A stretch of DNA of 64,000 bases from Microbulbifer harenosus (GTDB lineage Bacteria; Pseudomonadota; Gammaproteobacteria; Pseudomonadales; Cellvibrionaceae), in the NCBI RefSeq assembly GCF_005771435.1, contig NZ_VANI01000018.1, positions 62,001 through 126,000 on the forward strand, read 5' to 3'. Shown piece by piece: positions 1-8,143 of this stretch; position 1 is the stretch's first letter; every line of letters starts with the position of its first letter. The translations under genes were made by a program, and so were the position numbers. The notes below the pieces were generated by a model. The model had not been told where the DNA came from. It did not search any database and worked only from the letters and a program-made list of their open reading frames with translations.

Positions 1-242
1 ATCGCGCGGGGTATGTGCGGATGAGCAGCGTGGACGTGCGCAAGGACCGGCGCCCGCCGGGCACGGTATTCCGCGGCGCCTCCATGGACTTTTTCATGCG
101 TTTTAACGGTGCCGTGAGCATGCACGCGGGCAAGGTCACCGGGCGCCCGGAATCCCATGGTTGCGTCCGACTACCCTGGCATATGGCGAAGATCTTTTAT
201 GAAAATACCCCTATGGGGACCAAGGTGACGGTGCGCCATTGA
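1..242 (+). CDS. L,D-transpeptidase (YkuD family), 3' part only
   Basis: The reading frame is open from position 3 and ends at TGA 240-242, so this is the C-terminal part of a gene that begins outside the window. It encodes a histidine followed, after a short stretch, by the motif SHGCVR. That is the YkuD L,D-transpeptidase active-site signature, with the catalytic Cys in HGCVR. Such periplasmic enzymes form 3-3 crosslinks in peptidoglycan or attach lipoproteins to it. The internal ATG at 21 is not the true start because the catalytic domain needs more N-terminal sequence. It converges on the minus-strand gene ending at 297, with a hairpin between them. The family call is firm; the exact role is not. 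Confidence 0.88.
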   Translation, partial: RAGYVRMSSVDVRKDRRPPGTVFRGASMDFFMRFNGAVSMHAGKVTGRPESHGCVRLPWHMAKIFYENTPMGTKVTVRH

Positions 243-262
243 GGTTTTCTTCTGGCAAAGAA

Positions 263-288
263 ATGGGCAGCGTTCGCTGCCCATTTTT
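263..288. terminator. Rho-independent terminator, convergent genes
   Basis: Arms ATGGGCAGC and GCTGCCCAT (263-271 and 276-284) form a perfect stem around a GTTC loop. TTTT follows on the plus strand and AAA precedes the stem. It lies 21 bases past the transpeptidase stop and just below the minus-strand stop at 297, so it may serve both directions. Confidence 0.8.
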
Positions 289-296
289 ATTTCCAC

Positions 297-1394
297 CTAG
301 CCCAGACTTTCCAACACACTGCGCATAGTCCAGAAATCCCAGCCTTCCGGCAATTTGGCCCGATCCTCTTCTGTGGCGACAATACCGCGGCGATGCTCAG
401 GCCAGGCCAGCACAGCAACACCTTCGTAACCGGCAAAGTGATGGAAAAGATCCGGGGCAGACAGGCGCCGCTCCAGCTGTTCACATAGCGGATGCCAGGC
501 CAAGGGCAGTTGCCGGTGCACCCATGACCAGCTGCGCTGCTCTTCGGGCTCCGCCGACGGGAGCCTTTCAGCGAGCGCTGTGCAACGCGCCTGGCTGGCA
601 TCAAGTGCGCTTGTATCCGCGAGCGTTAACACGCCCATGGCCTGTTGTTGTGCGCAGAGCACGCAGGCATCCAGCGACAGTCCGAGTACCAGGCCGCGCT
701 CGACCGGCACAAACCAATCCTGCCCCGGCGGCACTTGCCAGCTGCAAAAGCCACATGTGCCGCTGTCTGCGGCATCGGGCGCAATGCGCTGCAGGGGTTG
801 CACGGGTTTACCCGGGCCCCAGAACGTGGTTTCACTTGCGGGAAAATACTCATCCGCGTACTGGTTCACATGCCAGTGGAAACTGAGGGCCCCCGCTACC
901 CGGCTGCGATCCCGCGGTCCCAGGCTGCGAAATCCGCGGTGGTTGACCTTGGCAAGGCAGTATTCACAAGCGTGGGGAGCGGTATCCAGCCCCGGGGCCG
1001 CCAGTGCATCGCGGGCGGTGCCGATCCACACTACCTGTGCGGGATCTTCCAGTGCGCCGCAGCAACTGGTCAGGTGGATCCGCTGGAAAAACTCCCGGCG
1101 CACCTGCACGTCTTCCACCACCGCCACCTCCACCGCATACACCATCACCGGATTGCCCCGGTAGAGCCAGCCGTGCCGGGTCGGCTGCAGGTCCCCAAGC
1201 GTTACTTCCATTCCCTGAATCAGGGCCTGTTCAATACTGTCCGCCGGCGTGTCCGGCGCAGCGCCGGTTTCAATCGCATCGGCATCGTCTACGGTTTCCT
1301 GCTCAGCCACGGAATCCGCCTGGGCTTCACGGGAGGTGCCCATACCGGAAACCACCTGAGTCAGTGCCTCCAGATGCCGAATCCAGCGGCCCAT
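297..1394 (-). CDS. Unrecognised protein with paired cysteines, coupled to MotA/MotB-like genes
   Basis: A 365-residue protein that I do not recognise. The start is ATG 1394, not the TTG three bases upstream. The upstream OmpA-like gene's TGA overlaps this ATG (TGATG), showing translational coupling. The first 60 residues are acidic and low in complexity, with no signal peptide or membrane segment, so it is probably cytoplasmic. It carries CC at about 111-112 and three CxxC pairs (CEYC about 143, CGFC about 214, CVLC about 244), which suggests one or two structural zinc sites. The C-terminal third is rich in Trp and charged residues. As the last gene of a MotA/MotB-like operon, it is inferred to be the cytoplasmic partner of that membrane complex. 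Confidence 0.75.
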   Translation of the reverse strand: MGRWIRHLEALTQVVSGMGTSREAQADSVAEQETVDDADAIETGAAPDTPADSIEQALIQGMEVTLGDLQPTRHGWLYRGNPVMVYAVEVAVVEDVQVRREFFQRIHLTSCCGALEDPAQVVWIGTARDALAAPGLDTAPHACEYCLAKVNHRGFRSLGPRDRSRVAGALSFHWHVNQYADEYFPASETTFWGPGKPVQPLQRIAPDAADSGTCGFCSWQVPPGQDWFVPVERGLVLGLSLDACVLCAQQQAMGVLTLADTSALDASQARCTALAERLPSAEPEEQRSWSWVHRQLPLAWHPLCEQLERRLSAPDLFHHFAGYEGVAVLAWPEHRRGIVATEEDRAKLPEGWDFWTMRSVLESLG

Positions 1395-2116
1395 CAAAAG
1401 GACTCCTCGAGAATACTGTGGATCTTGGTTTCGGAGTTGGTGATCACGCGGAAGGCCACTCGTTTGGATTGTTCGATGTTCTCACTGCCGTCGCCATTGT
1501 AAATCGGCCGCGACGAGGAATATCCGACGGCCGCCACATTCCGCATCATCCAGGCATGGTGAGTGGTTACTTCAGCGAGGGTATATACATATCTCAGCAC
1601 CGAGCGCGCGCGATCCTGGGACAACCGCAGATTGTTGAAGTACGTGGTGTTGCGGTCACTGGACTGCCCCCAGCCAGAACTGGTGTGCCCTTCGATACGC
1701 ACCGACTCGATGGACGCCTTGAACGGGGCCAGCACGTTCATGTAACGGGGAAAAAACTCCTCGAAAACCACCTGGTAACTGGCGCTCAGCGTTGCTTCAC
1801 CGGTGTCGAACATGGCGTCGGAGTTGTTGAACGCCACCGTCAGAGTGTCGCGGTCGATGGTTGCACCCCAGCGCGGCAGATCCGCGGCAAATTCACGCTG
1901 CAGCGTTTCGTAAATTGCGAGCTGGTTTTCCTTGTAGGACATGGCGATGGTGCGGATCTTCTCCCGCTCGATCATCACCGAGCGCATCATCGCCACGGCT
2001 ATGCACAGAAACACCATCATCAGCCCCGCCATCAGATCGGATACGCTGATCCACGAGGCCTCGCCCTCACCGCGGCTGCGCCCCACGGGACGGAAAAACC
2101 CGGACCGGGACGACAT
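1394..2116 (-). CDS. MotB/ZorB-like OmpA-domain membrane protein
   Basis: A 240-residue protein with one transmembrane helix at about 21-43. The helix contains SVSDLMAGLMMVF, with an Asp (about residue 27) where MotB/ZorB-type stators carry the ion-binding Asp. A periplasmic OmpA/MotB-like peptidoglycan-binding domain follows (about 110-235; IEGHTSS, then LSQDRARSVL). Its start overlaps the stop of the upstream MotA-like gene (TGATG), and its own stop overlaps the next start. The family fact is that MotA/MotB-like pairs are ion-driven five-to-two rotary or force-generating complexes. The helix sequence looks more like Zorya ZorB than flagellar MotB, but no ZorC, ZorD or ZorE gene is adjacent. 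A non-defence envelope role is equally possible. Confidence 0.82.
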   Translation of the reverse strand: MSSRSGFFRPVGRSRGEGEASWISVSDLMAGLMMVFLCIAVAMMRSVMIEREKIRTIAMSYKENQLAIYETLQREFAADLPRWGATIDRDTLTVAFNNSDAMFDTGEATLSASYQVVFEEFFPRYMNVLAPFKASIESVRIEGHTSSGWGQSSDRNTTYFNNLRLSQDRARSVLRYVYTLAEVTTHHAWMMRNVAAVGYSSSRPIYNGDGSENIEQSKRVAFRVITNSETKIHSILEESF

Positions 2117-3477
2117 CAGGCCACTTCCTCGTGCGCGCGTTCCGCGGCGGTCTGGGTCAAACGCTGCATCTGCGCCACCAGCTGGCGGTAGTCGCGGGTG
2201 AACTGACCGCTGATCGTCGCCAGCGCCTGGCCCATGGCGGAGATAACCCCCTCCATTTCCTCTTCCATCCTGCGCTCCACCATCTGGTACTGCTTGCCGA
2301 TGGAACTCTCCGCGTCGCCGATGCTTTTACGGATGATATGACTGAGGGCGTCGACCATCTCCTTATGCGTACGCGCCTGCTGCATGGCGAGTTCCTGCAT
2401 ACCATTGCGATGGGTAACCACAGACTCCTGCACCAGATTCTGGATGAAGTTCGCATCCAGGCTGGACATTTTCTCGAAGGCACCGGAAACCGCTTCGATC
2501 TGCGCACCCAGCAGTTCGCTCTGCCTGGCAATACTGACCAGCGACTGCTTCATATCGCTGGTCATGACCTGTTGTACCACGTCGATCCCTTGCACAAACT
2601 GTTCGATGCGATTGCCGAGCTGTGGCAGCACATCCTGTATCTGCGCGCTCACCCCGCGGTAGCGATCCAATTGCTCGTTGAGTGATTGCATCTGTTCGCG
2701 CGCGTGATCACCGAAGCGCTGCAGTCCGTCAAAGAACTGAGGCATTTCCGCCAGCTGCTGGTGAATCTGCTGCAGGTCCCGCGCCACCTGCACCAATCCC
2801 ATCACCGCGGTGTCGCAGTGTTCAGACCAGTATTCCACGCGCTCTTCATGCACCTTGTATTCACGGGTCAGGGTTTCCACCATGGCATCAAAGCGGGCAA
2901 AATTTTCACCGAAGCGGGTCATATTCTCGCCGAACTGGGACTCCACACGCTGGTTGAAACACTCAACCACCTGCGCCATTTCACGCACCAGAGCCTGCGA
3001 TACCTGCAGGGAAAAATTTTCCAGTTGGTCTTCACTCTGTCTGATCTGACGCTCCTGCCCTTCCACAAGCGCAACGTGCAACTGTTGCAGGGCGGTGCGG
3101 ATCTCGCCAAGTTCCGTCACCGCGGAGTCTTCTCCCGGCATCGGAACAAAGCGGGTCAACGCGCGCAGCAGAATGGAAAGGCCGATGCCACACACACTGG
3201 TAATAAACGCCGTTTTGAGTCCGTCCAGCAGATTGGCGATGCTGCGGTCTATGTCCGGCAGGCTGAACTCAAACAGTCCGATGATGACCCCGGTAAACGT
3301 GCCGAGGATCCCCAGCGAGGTCAGCAGCCCGGGGGCCTGCTCAACAAACTCACCGGCGCGTCTCAGCACCCGGCACAGCAACGCCAGCGCAAACACACCC
3401 AACATCAGATACAGAAACCCTTCGGTGACCGCATCCGGGCTCAGGGCGATAAAGACAGAGCGCAAAAATTCAGACAT
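2116..3477 (-). CDS. MotA/TolQ/ExbB-like (ZorA-like) channel protein with long coiled-coil tail
   Basis: A 453-residue protein. Three hydrophobic segments lie at about 18-37, 48-70 and 86-106. The second contains LGILGTFTGVIIGLFEF, the conserved helix of the MotA/ExbB proton-channel family. From about residue 120 to the end the protein is a long, Gln/Glu-rich, mostly helical and probably coiled-coil tail with no further membrane segment. A long cytoplasmic tail is typical of ZorA and not of ExbB or flagellar MotA, although at 453 residues it is shorter than usual ZorA. The start ATG 3477 has AGAGAG upstream. It is the first gene of the coupled trio, 54 bases after the methyltransferase-like gene. 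Confidence 0.82.
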   Translation of the reverse strand: MSEFLRSVFIALSPDAVTEGFLYLMLGVFALALLCRVLRRAGEFVEQAPGLLTSLGILGTFTGVIIGLFEFSLPDIDRSIANLLDGLKTAFITSVCGIGLSILLRALTRFVPMPGEDSAVTELGEIRTALQQLHVALVEGQERQIRQSEDQLENFSLQVSQALVREMAQVVECFNQRVESQFGENMTRFGENFARFDAMVETLTREYKVHEERVEYWSEHCDTAVMGLVQVARDLQQIHQQLAEMPQFFDGLQRFGDHAREQMQSLNEQLDRYRGVSAQIQDVLPQLGNRIEQFVQGIDVVQQVMTSDMKQSLVSIARQSELLGAQIEAVSGAFEKMSSLDANFIQNLVQESVVTHRNGMQELAMQQARTHKEMVDALSHIIRKSIGDAESSIGKQYQMVERRMEEEMEGVISAMGQALATISGQFTRDYRQLVAQMQRLTQTAAERAHEEVA

Positions 3478-3531
3478 GCAGGCAATCTCTCTTGAAATCT
3501 TCTCGATGTAGTTTTTTATGATAAATGCCGG

Positions 3532-4743
3532 TCAGCCCTTCAATTGCAGTACGAATTCCTGCACGGCGTCTCCGGAGGGCAGGCGCCCAAGATGATGACT
3601 GAACAACCGGTAACCCGGCAGCAATCGCATAAGGTCAGCGGTACTTCCCAGACGGCGCTCGCAGCGCTCCTCGGTACAACCTGTCACGACGACACGCGCG
3701 TCCTCCAACACTTCAAACATGGCGGGCCGCCGCGGTTGTCGGCTGGATTTGTATACAAGAAAATGCAGAATGCCCCCGGGCCTCATCCTTCCCGACAGCA
3801 GCTCGCCAAGTGCCTGTATCTGCTGCTGGCTGCAGAAATTCAACAGGTCCCATAGAAAGACCCCGTCGAGCCCGGTACCCGGGTCAAAACTGAACATAGA
3901 CTCACTGAAGCCACTGTTTTCCCCGTGCATTTTTTTGCGCCAGGCCAGCGACGCGTGCAGGTCCTCCACATACAGTGTGCCAACTTTTTTCTTCAGGGCG
4001 TCGATATTACGGCCGTTCTTACGCCCACAGTCGAGTACCGAAGATTCCTCAACCAGAACTTCCAGTGCTTTTTGTACGCCGACAAACGCCATGCGCTCGT
4101 CATCACGCACATGGCGAAAATACGCACTCACATCGGACGCGCCACCACTGCGCACCTGGTTGCGCGACACCACGCTGTCATACTCGAGAAAATGCTCAGT
4201 AACATTCTGGTCCATACCCTCACGCTTCATCAGTGAGTTAAACAGGCTGAACCTGTCCATGCATTTCAACAGGGTAACGGTGGAATGCCCCCTGGATGGT
4301 ACTTGCGGGTAATCCGGATCATCCACATATTCGAAGCAAAAATTGTCCAGCAGGCGGAAGCGGCGCGGTTTCTGCGGCTGGTGGCGGCCGGTATAGCGCA
4401 TGGTATGAAGAATCGTGCCCTGCTTGAGATGGGGTTCCAGTAGACGTATCAGATGCTGAATGACCTCGAGATCAAGAAAATTCAGCAAGTCCCAACACAG
4501 AATGACATCAAACTTGAGGCTGGCCGGCTTGGGTAACAGGTGCTCTTCCAATGCCACCAATGGATCACTGGCGAATTGGCTGTCCGCCAGATATTCCACC
4601 AGGTCTTCGATATGACACTGGCAGTTGAGGCCGAGAAATGCCTGGGTGGTACCGGACGAGAGTGGCCCGAGGTCGAGAATTCGGTCCCCGCTCTTGACCA
4701 TCTCGGTCGTTAACGCTGCGAGGCCAAAAGAACGGTGTTGCAT
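3532..4743 (-). CDS. Tandem-duplicated methyltransferase-like protein
   Basis: About 403 residues from ATG 4743; a TTG four codons upstream is less likely. The protein consists of two similar halves. Half one has ILDLGPLSSGTT, FDVILCWDLLNFLD and TILHTMRYTG. Half two has VLDCGRKNGRN, LDGVFLWDLLNFCS and GILHFLVYKS. Each set matches motif I, motif IV and a later strand of class I SAM-dependent methyltransferases, but motif I is altered from the usual D/E-x-G-x-G-x-G, especially in half two. One or both halves may not bind SAM. It lies between the bactofilin and the MotA-like gene on the same strand. The substrate is unknown. Confidence 0.7.
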   Translation of the reverse strand: MQHRSFGLAALTTEMVKSGDRILDLGPLSSGTTQAFLGLNCQCHIEDLVEYLADSQFASDPLVALEEHLLPKPASLKFDVILCWDLLNFLDLEVIQHLIRLLEPHLKQGTILHTMRYTGRHQPQKPRRFRLLDNFCFEYVDDPDYPQVPSRGHSTVTLLKCMDRFSLFNSLMKREGMDQNVTEHFLEYDSVVSRNQVRSGGASDVSAYFRHVRDDERMAFVGVQKALEVLVEESSVLDCGRKNGRNIDALKKKVGTLYVEDLHASLAWRKKMHGENSGFSESMFSFDPGTGLDGVFLWDLLNFCSQQQIQALGELLSGRMRPGGILHFLVYKSSRQPRRPAMFEVLEDARVVVTGCTEERCERRLGSTADLMRLLPGYRLFSHHLGRLPSGDAVQEFVLQLKG

Positions 4744-4780
4744 TATTTTTCGCAAGAATTCTGGGCGTGAGCCGGAGGTT

Positions 4781-4820
4781 AAAATGCAGCGCCGCCCCGG
4801 GGGAATGACGGCGGCGCTGC
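4781..4820 (-). terminator. Intrinsic terminator of the bactofilin gene
   Basis: Perfect 11-base arms, GCAGCGCCGCC (4786-4796) and its complement (4810-4820), stand just past the bactofilin stop. On the minus strand they are followed by ATTTTAA. This would separate bactofilin transcription, at least partly, from the methyltransferase-like gene below it. Confidence 0.75.
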
Positions 4821-4829
4821 TGCGGAAAA

Positions 4830-5438
4830 TCAGCTGTCAGCCAGCTCCGCTTCTTTGGCCTGATCCTTGGCGCCTTCTTTCGGAGCAAAAGATTTCCTGG
4901 CCGGCGCGTATTTTCCGCTCACTTCCTCTTTCGGTGGCAGGTTGGGGTGAACCAGCTTGTCTTTGAACTCGGAGTGACGCGCTTTCATCTCGTCATCCGT
5001 ATCCACCATATCCATAGAGCCGCGGAATTTACCGCCATCGTCAAGCTGGATGCGCGGGGCAATCAGGTTGCCCTTAACCACCGCGGTGTTGCGAATTTCA
5101 ATCAATTCATCCGCCAGCGCATCGCCCGTTAGTTTGCCGTTGATCACAATGTTCTGGGCATGGATATTCGCGTTGATTTCACCCTCGCGACCGATGGACA
5201 GGTCGTGTCCTTCCATGATCACGGTACCTTCAATGGTACCCTCGATATGCAGATCTTCGGTTCCGATCAGCTCACCGCGGAACTTGATGTTCTTGCCGAT
5301 AACAGAACGGTCCTTCGCCATACCGGCATCGAGTTTCTCTGCGAATGGTCGCTCACCCGCGTTGCGCTCGTTCATTCCGGAAAGAAAAGAGTTGGAGTCC
5401 AGATTCGCATCCGGCTTGGGATCGAGAGGGTTAGCCAT
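4830..5438 (-). CDS. Bactofilin (polymer-forming cytoskeletal protein)
   Basis: A 202-residue protein. Residues about 45-150 form the bactofilin beta-helix repeat, with recurring short strands such as FRGELIG, IEGTIEGTVI, INANIHAQNIVING and VVKGNLIA. The flanking N- and C-terminal tails are polar and likely disordered, as is usual for the family. Bactofilins polymerise without nucleotide and scaffold cell-wall enzymes at membranes. The start ATG 5438 has AGGTGG upstream. Its neighbourhood (an L,D-transpeptidase fragment and a peptidoglycan-binding MotB-like protein) fits a cell-envelope role. Confidence 0.93.
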   Translation of the reverse strand: MANPLDPKPDANLDSNSFLSGMNERNAGERPFAEKLDAGMAKDRSVIGKNIKFRGELIGTEDLHIEGTIEGTVIMEGHDLSIGREGEINANIHAQNIVINGKLTGDALADELIEIRNTAVVKGNLIAPRIQLDDGGKFRGSMDMVDTDDEMKARHSEFKDKLVHPNLPPKEEVSGKYAPARKSFAPKEGAKDQAKEAELADS

Positions 5439-5639
5439 TGTTCCACCTAAAGTAACCGTAGAGTGATTATGTTTTTAATGAAAGCACGTTTTTAGCGCTT
5501 TTCTCTAACAGTTCCCATAGCGGTTAAGACAAATTTCAATGATTGCGCTGACTTTGTGAGCACCCTCACAATAATTTTTTTCACGCCACTCGAATCCCTC
5601 CCGCATTCGCCTAAAAAGCGCACAGCGCGCTTCCCCGGC

Positions 5640-7019
5640 TCAGGCGCCGGGGGTTTTGCTAAAGTAATCGTGCGCCGCCTGGTTCACTTTTCCGGATAGC
5701 AACAGTGTCGAGATCATGGTCGGGATCGCCATCACCGCGTACATGCCAATAATGATGTTATTGACGATACTGAGCGATGCCACCGCACCGAGCACAATCA
5801 GCACAACATAGATACCTGTGTACACAGACTGCCAGCGCGGGCCGAACAGAAAATTGAAACACTTAACCCCGTAATACCAGTAGGTAACAATAGTGCTGAA
5901 TGCGAGAGGCACCACCATCACCAGCAACAACAGCGGGCCCCAGCCCCCGAATACCTGGGAAAATGCACTCGCGGTCAGCGACACCCCCTCGACGCCCTCA
6001 CCGTGCTGCCACACACCGGTGAGCAGAATGACCAGCGCGGTGCATGTACACACCACCAGGGTATCGACAATGGGCCCCAGCATTGCCACTACCCCCTCCC
6101 GTACCGGCTCGGTGGTTTTGGCAGCACCGTGGGCGAGGGATTCTGAACCGATCCCCGCCTCGTTGGAAAATGCCCCGCGGCTGATGCCGGTGGCAACCAC
6201 GGTACCCAGCACACCGCCGGCGGCGGCCTGGCCGCTGAAGGCATCAGTGAAGATAAGGGCAAATGCAGCGGGCACTTCACGCCAGAAATAACCAATTACG
6301 ATCAGGGTGAGCGCCATGTAGAACACCACCATGGCCGGCACCACGCGCACCGCAAAACGGCCAATACGCTGAATGCGCCCGACAATCACTACCATCGCGG
6401 CAACGGCCAGGGCAACACCGAGAGAAAGATCAAATACAAAAGGATTTTCTGCGGCCACCCAGCCGAGCGGCAACGCGAAAGACTCACGCAATAACTGCAC
6501 CGTCTGGTTGGACTGGAACACCGGCAGCAGGCCGCAGAGGCCAGCGAGCGCAAACAGATAGGCGAGCGGCAGCCATTTTTTCCCCATACCCTCGCGAATC
6601 ACATACATGGGGCCGCCCTGCAGTTCGCCACTGCCGTCGCGCCCGCGATACATCACCGCAAGCGTCGCGGTAAAAAATTTCGTTGCCACCCCCACCAGTG
6701 CTGTCACCCACATCCAGAAAATTGCACCGGGGCCACCGGTACTGATCGCGAGCGCCACGCCGGCAATATTGCCAAGACCGAGCGTGCCGGAGAGCGCGGT
6801 GGAAAGCGCCTGACGATGGGGGACCTGGCCCGGATCATTGGGATCGTCGTACTTGCCACGCAGCAGATCGACACTGTGGCCGAGATGGCGATAAGGACGG
6901 GCGCGGGAGCTGATCAGCAGAAACAACCCGCCGCCAACCAGCAACACCAGCAGTGGCGTGCCCCAAGCGTAGGCGACGAAGGTTTCGAGGGCAGATTCAA
7001 ACGATTGGAGAAAAGACAT
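5640..7019 (-). CDS. Sodium:alanine/glycine symporter (AGCS family)
   Basis: The start is ATG 7019 (MSFLQSF...). The longer frame begins at a TTG without support. The product has about 459 residues and 10-11 membrane helices. Family marks include ALSGTLGLGNIAGVALAI near residue 80, PGAIFWMWV, and GISRGAFSNEAGIGS in the middle, the AGCS signature around the substrate site. Its inner-membrane role is sodium-driven uptake of alanine, glycine or a related amino acid. It lies downstream of the GntR regulator on the same strand and shows no link to the sugar genes. Confidence 0.92.
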   Translation of the reverse strand: MSFLQSFESALETFVAYAWGTPLLVLLVGGGLFLLISSRARPYRHLGHSVDLLRGKYDDPNDPGQVPHRQALSTALSGTLGLGNIAGVALAISTGGPGAIFWMWVTALVGVATKFFTATLAVMYRGRDGSGELQGGPMYVIREGMGKKWLPLAYLFALAGLCGLLPVFQSNQTVQLLRESFALPLGWVAAENPFVFDLSLGVALAVAAMVVIVGRIQRIGRFAVRVVPAMVVFYMALTLIVIGYFWREVPAAFALIFTDAFSGQAAAGGVLGTVVATGISRGAFSNEAGIGSESLAHGAAKTTEPVREGVVAMLGPIVDTLVVCTCTALVILLTGVWQHGEGVEGVSLTASAFSQVFGGWGPLLLLVMVVPLAFSTIVTYWYYGVKCFNFLFGPRWQSVYTGIYVVLIVLGAVASLSIVNNIIIGMYAVMAIPTMISTLLLSGKVNQAAHDYFSKTPGA

Positions 7020-7124
7020 GACGCTAAAGCATTTCCAGTGACGAAACTGGCAATGCTCTCGCAAACAGATGGGAATCTCAAACCGGCGCGGTCACATCGA
7101 CGTTGTGTTCACGCCGTCATCGTT

Positions 7125-7862
7125 TCACCCCAGGGCGGAATCCACTTCCGCCATCCGCATCGACAGGCGGCTTTCGATCAGCGCCAGCGCCTCGGACTGC
7201 ATGGCCGCGGAGGCGCCGCTCGCACCCGCCGCATCGCCGCGCTCGATCGCATCATACAACCGCTTGTGGTTGGCGTAGCTCGCGGTCTCAACCCCCTTGA
7301 TGCGGTTGGTGTAGCGGATACTCACCCGCAGCGCGGTCTCGATAAAGCTGCTGAGCTGGATATAGAAAGGATTATTAGTGGCATTGAGAATATTGATATG
7401 GAAGGCGATATCCGCCTCCACCGAATCGCCTAGCCCCTCCTCTGCGGCCTTCATCCGCGCCAGCGCCGCTTCAATACCGGCAATACCCTCGCGGTCCTGT
7501 TCCGCGGCCGCCAGCGCCGCTGCCTCCTTCTCAATCGCCATACGCAGCTGCATGAATTCGCGCAGCATTTCCAGCGTGGGGCTGGCACGCAGTATCCAGC
7601 CGAGCACGTCCGGGTCGAACAGGTTCCAGCGCGCGCGCGTCTGCACGCGAATTCCCTGACGCGGACGCGAGCTGATCAAGCCCTTGGCGGTGAGCATCTT
7701 GATCGCCTCGCGGGTGGCACTGCGGCTGATGCCGTATTCCTCGCACAGGCTGGCCTCGCTGGGCAGGCCGTCGCCGGGCAGGTAGCGCCCGCTGGCAATG
7801 GCCTCCCCGAGAGTGTGCACCAGTTGCTGGGTCAGATTGCGTCCGCTGTGGTTACTGTCCAC
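7125..7862 (-). CDS. FadR-type GntR transcriptional regulator
   Basis: A 245-residue protein starting at GTG 7862, chosen because GAGG lies seven bases upstream. The N-terminal winged helix (about 10-75) contains PGDGLPSEASLCEEYGISRS, then ATREAIKMLTAKGLI. The C-terminal FCD ligand-binding domain (about 95-225) has the helical RMAIEKEAAALAA and HINILNATNNPF segments, with the Asp/His metal-ligand positions of the family. It is divergent from the GH95 gene across 281 bases, so the xyloglucan side-chain locus is the likely target. The ligand is inferred to be a sugar or sugar acid. A role for the co-oriented AGCS symporter cannot be excluded. Confidence 0.9.
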   Translation of the reverse strand: MDSNHSGRNLTQQLVHTLGEAIASGRYLPGDGLPSEASLCEEYGISRSATREAIKMLTAKGLISSRPRQGIRVQTRARWNLFDPDVLGWILRASPTLEMLREFMQLRMAIEKEAAALAAAEQDREGIAGIEAALARMKAAEEGLGDSVEADIAFHINILNATNNPFYIQLSSFIETALRVSIRYTNRIKGVETASYANHKRLYDAIERGDAAGASGASAAMQSEALALIESRLSMRMAEVDSALG

Positions 7863-8143
7863 GGTTCAGCCTCATGATTCTTGTTGTGGAATAAATATGA
7901 CAAATATCGCTATCGGCGCCAAGTCCAGAAGTTACCTGTGGCGCAAAGCGCGCGTCGAGAAAACGACGCTGAAAGTCCTGTAAGAATAGCCGCCAAACAA
8001 TTTAGCATATAATTGCGATAAATATTGTAAACGATTACACGCGGTGATACTTTCATCAGAATCCGGGCAGAGACCCGGGCCGGCGCGCCCAGTGCGCACC
8101 AGACGTCACACGTTATAAAAACAGTAAATACAGTGACTCAGCG
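7863..8143. promoter_or_regulatory. Divergent control region, GntR gene and GH95 gene
   Basis: An AT-rich 281-base region between divergent genes. An imperfect palindrome TGTAAACGATTACA lies at 8026-8039. It resembles, but is not identical to, the mannan-locus sites near 36953, 45183 and 63610. AT-rich stretches at 7999-8030 could hold promoter boxes. Which regulator binds here is unknown. Confidence 0.45.

Noticed and set aside
287..604. Minus-strand ORF inside the paired-cysteine gene
   Set aside because: It lies on the same strand in another frame, has no domain and no start signal; a shadow of the 297-1394 gene.
297..3477. A complete Zorya defence system
   Set aside because: Only the ZorA/ZorB-like pair is present. 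No ZorC, helicase/nuclease ZorD or ZorE gene is adjacent; the neighbours are a bactofilin and a transpeptidase. I kept it as a ZorAB-like operon of unknown role.
8026..8039. TGTAAACGATTACA as a member of the mannan regulon
   Set aside because: It differs from the mannan palindrome in the centre (ACGA against CCGG) and faces a GntR-controlled xyloglucan gene, so it is listed only as an unassigned site.
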